DNA of 13,988 nucleotides from Lachnospiraceae bacterium UBA3386 (GTDB lineage Bacteria > Bacillota > Clostridia > Lachnospirales > Lachnospiraceae). The stretch's first letter is position 1. Every line of letters begins with the position of its first letter. Under the pieces are notes generated by a model, which was not told the DNA's origin, did no database searches, and saw only the letters and a program-made list of their open reading frames with translations. A program made the translations under genes and the position numbers. The DNA lies in NCBI GenBank assembly GCA_002358875.1, contig DEPS01000038.1:6317-20304 (forward strand). The letters are read 5' to 3'. Positions 13,300 to 13,988 of this stretch are shown piece after piece.

Positions 13300-13988
13300 A
13301 AGTGATGCCTGACTCGGGCAAGCCTCATTTCTACGGATTGCTATATTCCTTATGGGGGTCGCTTGCATGGCGTGTCAATGCCCTTAGTCGGGCAAGCCTC
13401 ATTTCTACTGATTGACTTTAAGGAACATAAAATTGCCAACTTTCCTGTGTCAATGCCCTTAGTCGGGCAAGCCTCATTTCTACAAAATCCCGTGAGCTGG
13501 TTTGTGGAAGTTTATGAAAAGTGTGTCAATGCCCTTAGTCGGGCAAGCCTCATTTCTACATGTGTTCGAATTACATAAATGTTTCAATGCAAAAAAGTTG
13601 TCAATGCCCTTAGTCGGGCAAGCCTCATTTCTACCCTGTTGAAAAAACAAAACTTATCTGGGTTCACTATTTTGTGTCAATGCCCTTAGTCGGGCAAGCC
13701 TCATTTCTACTGTAACTACCGGCGAGTATACTCTTCGGTGGGAAAAGGTGTCAATGCCCTTAGTCGGGCAAGCCTCATTTCTACGCAATCGAAGCAATGC
13801 GGACTCAGAACGACCATAGAGTGTCAATGCCCTTAGTCGGGCAAGCCTCATTTCTACCAACCGCTACAGACGCTGAGTTCACACAATGCAACTTTGTGTC
13901 AATGCCCTTAGTCGGGCAAGCCTCATTTCTACCTTTACAGTGACAAACATAATAATCCTAATATAGCAGGTGTCAATGCCCTTAGTCG
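13300..13988 (-). CRISPR. CRISPR array 3, leader-distal part (partial)
   Basis: A degenerate terminal repeat (13300-13334, intact in its last 20 bases but changed and one base short in the first half) is followed by 36-nt repeats at 13373, 13448, 13524, 13599, 13675, 13749, 13822 and 13897, and an 18-nt stub at 13971. There are nine spacers of 37-40 nt. The repeat is the GCCTCAT form shared with array 1. Decay at the low-coordinate end, as in array 2, places the leader beyond the right edge and transcription on minus. Confidence 0.97.

Noticed and set aside
13581..13590. GTTTCAATGC inside an array 3 spacer as a partial repeat
   Set aside because: Only about ten bases agree, the spacer has normal length, and the frame runs straight through; probably chance.

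Overview
This window is a CRISPR-Cas accessory and adaptation locus. It holds three CRISPR arrays with near-identical repeats, cas1 and cas2, a reverse transcriptase fused to a primase-like domain, and three proteins that look like cyclic-oligonucleotide sensors (CARF-HEPN, stand-alone CARF, and a membrane SAVED-like protein), plus a sigma-factor-like protein. No cas10, Csm/Cmr subunit, cas6, cas3 or cas9 is present. The sensors, the RT, the spacer lengths of 36-40 nt and the ATTGACA(C) end of the repeat point to type III, but the effector complex itself lies outside the window. Strong GGAGG ribosome binding sites, moderate GC genes and AT-rich leaders suggest a Clostridia-type Firmicute, possibly Lachnospiraceae; this is an inference from style, not a match.

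Every credible gene and all three arrays read on the minus strand. From high to low coordinate (the direction of transcription): the leader-distal part of array 3 (13300-13988, continuing past the window); its terminator; RT-primase (9509-12895) followed by CARF-HEPN (7182-9389); a bidirectional terminator; leader 2 and array 2 (5627-6630, with decaying repeats down to 5491); stand-alone CARF (4673-5326) followed by the sigma-like gene (3635-4657); a terminator; the membrane SAVED-like gene (2665-3477); a spacer region with possible gene debris; a terminator; cas2 (1746-2030) followed by cas1 (668-1720); then leader 1 and the leader-proximal end of array 1 (1-93).

The locus appears to be built from a duplicated module. 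The two leaders are homologous, the 3' flanks of cas1 and of CARF-HEPN are homologous, and the regions upstream of cas2 and of RT-primase share a block of about 64 bp ending in a terminator hairpin. Cas1-Cas2 and RT-primase, lying behind related upstream sequences, plausibly form one adaptation machine, with the RT and primase making or processing cDNA prespacers. CARF-HEPN would be a cyclic-oligoadenylate-activated ribonuclease.

The most unusual part is the block at 2665-5326. A CARF protein with no effector domain is followed by a sigma-region-2-like protein, with a two-helix membrane SAVED-like protein next to them. This suggests second-messenger control of transcription and of a membrane effector, in the same general spirit as the known Lon-SAVED/sigma (CalpL-T-S) signalling but with different parts.
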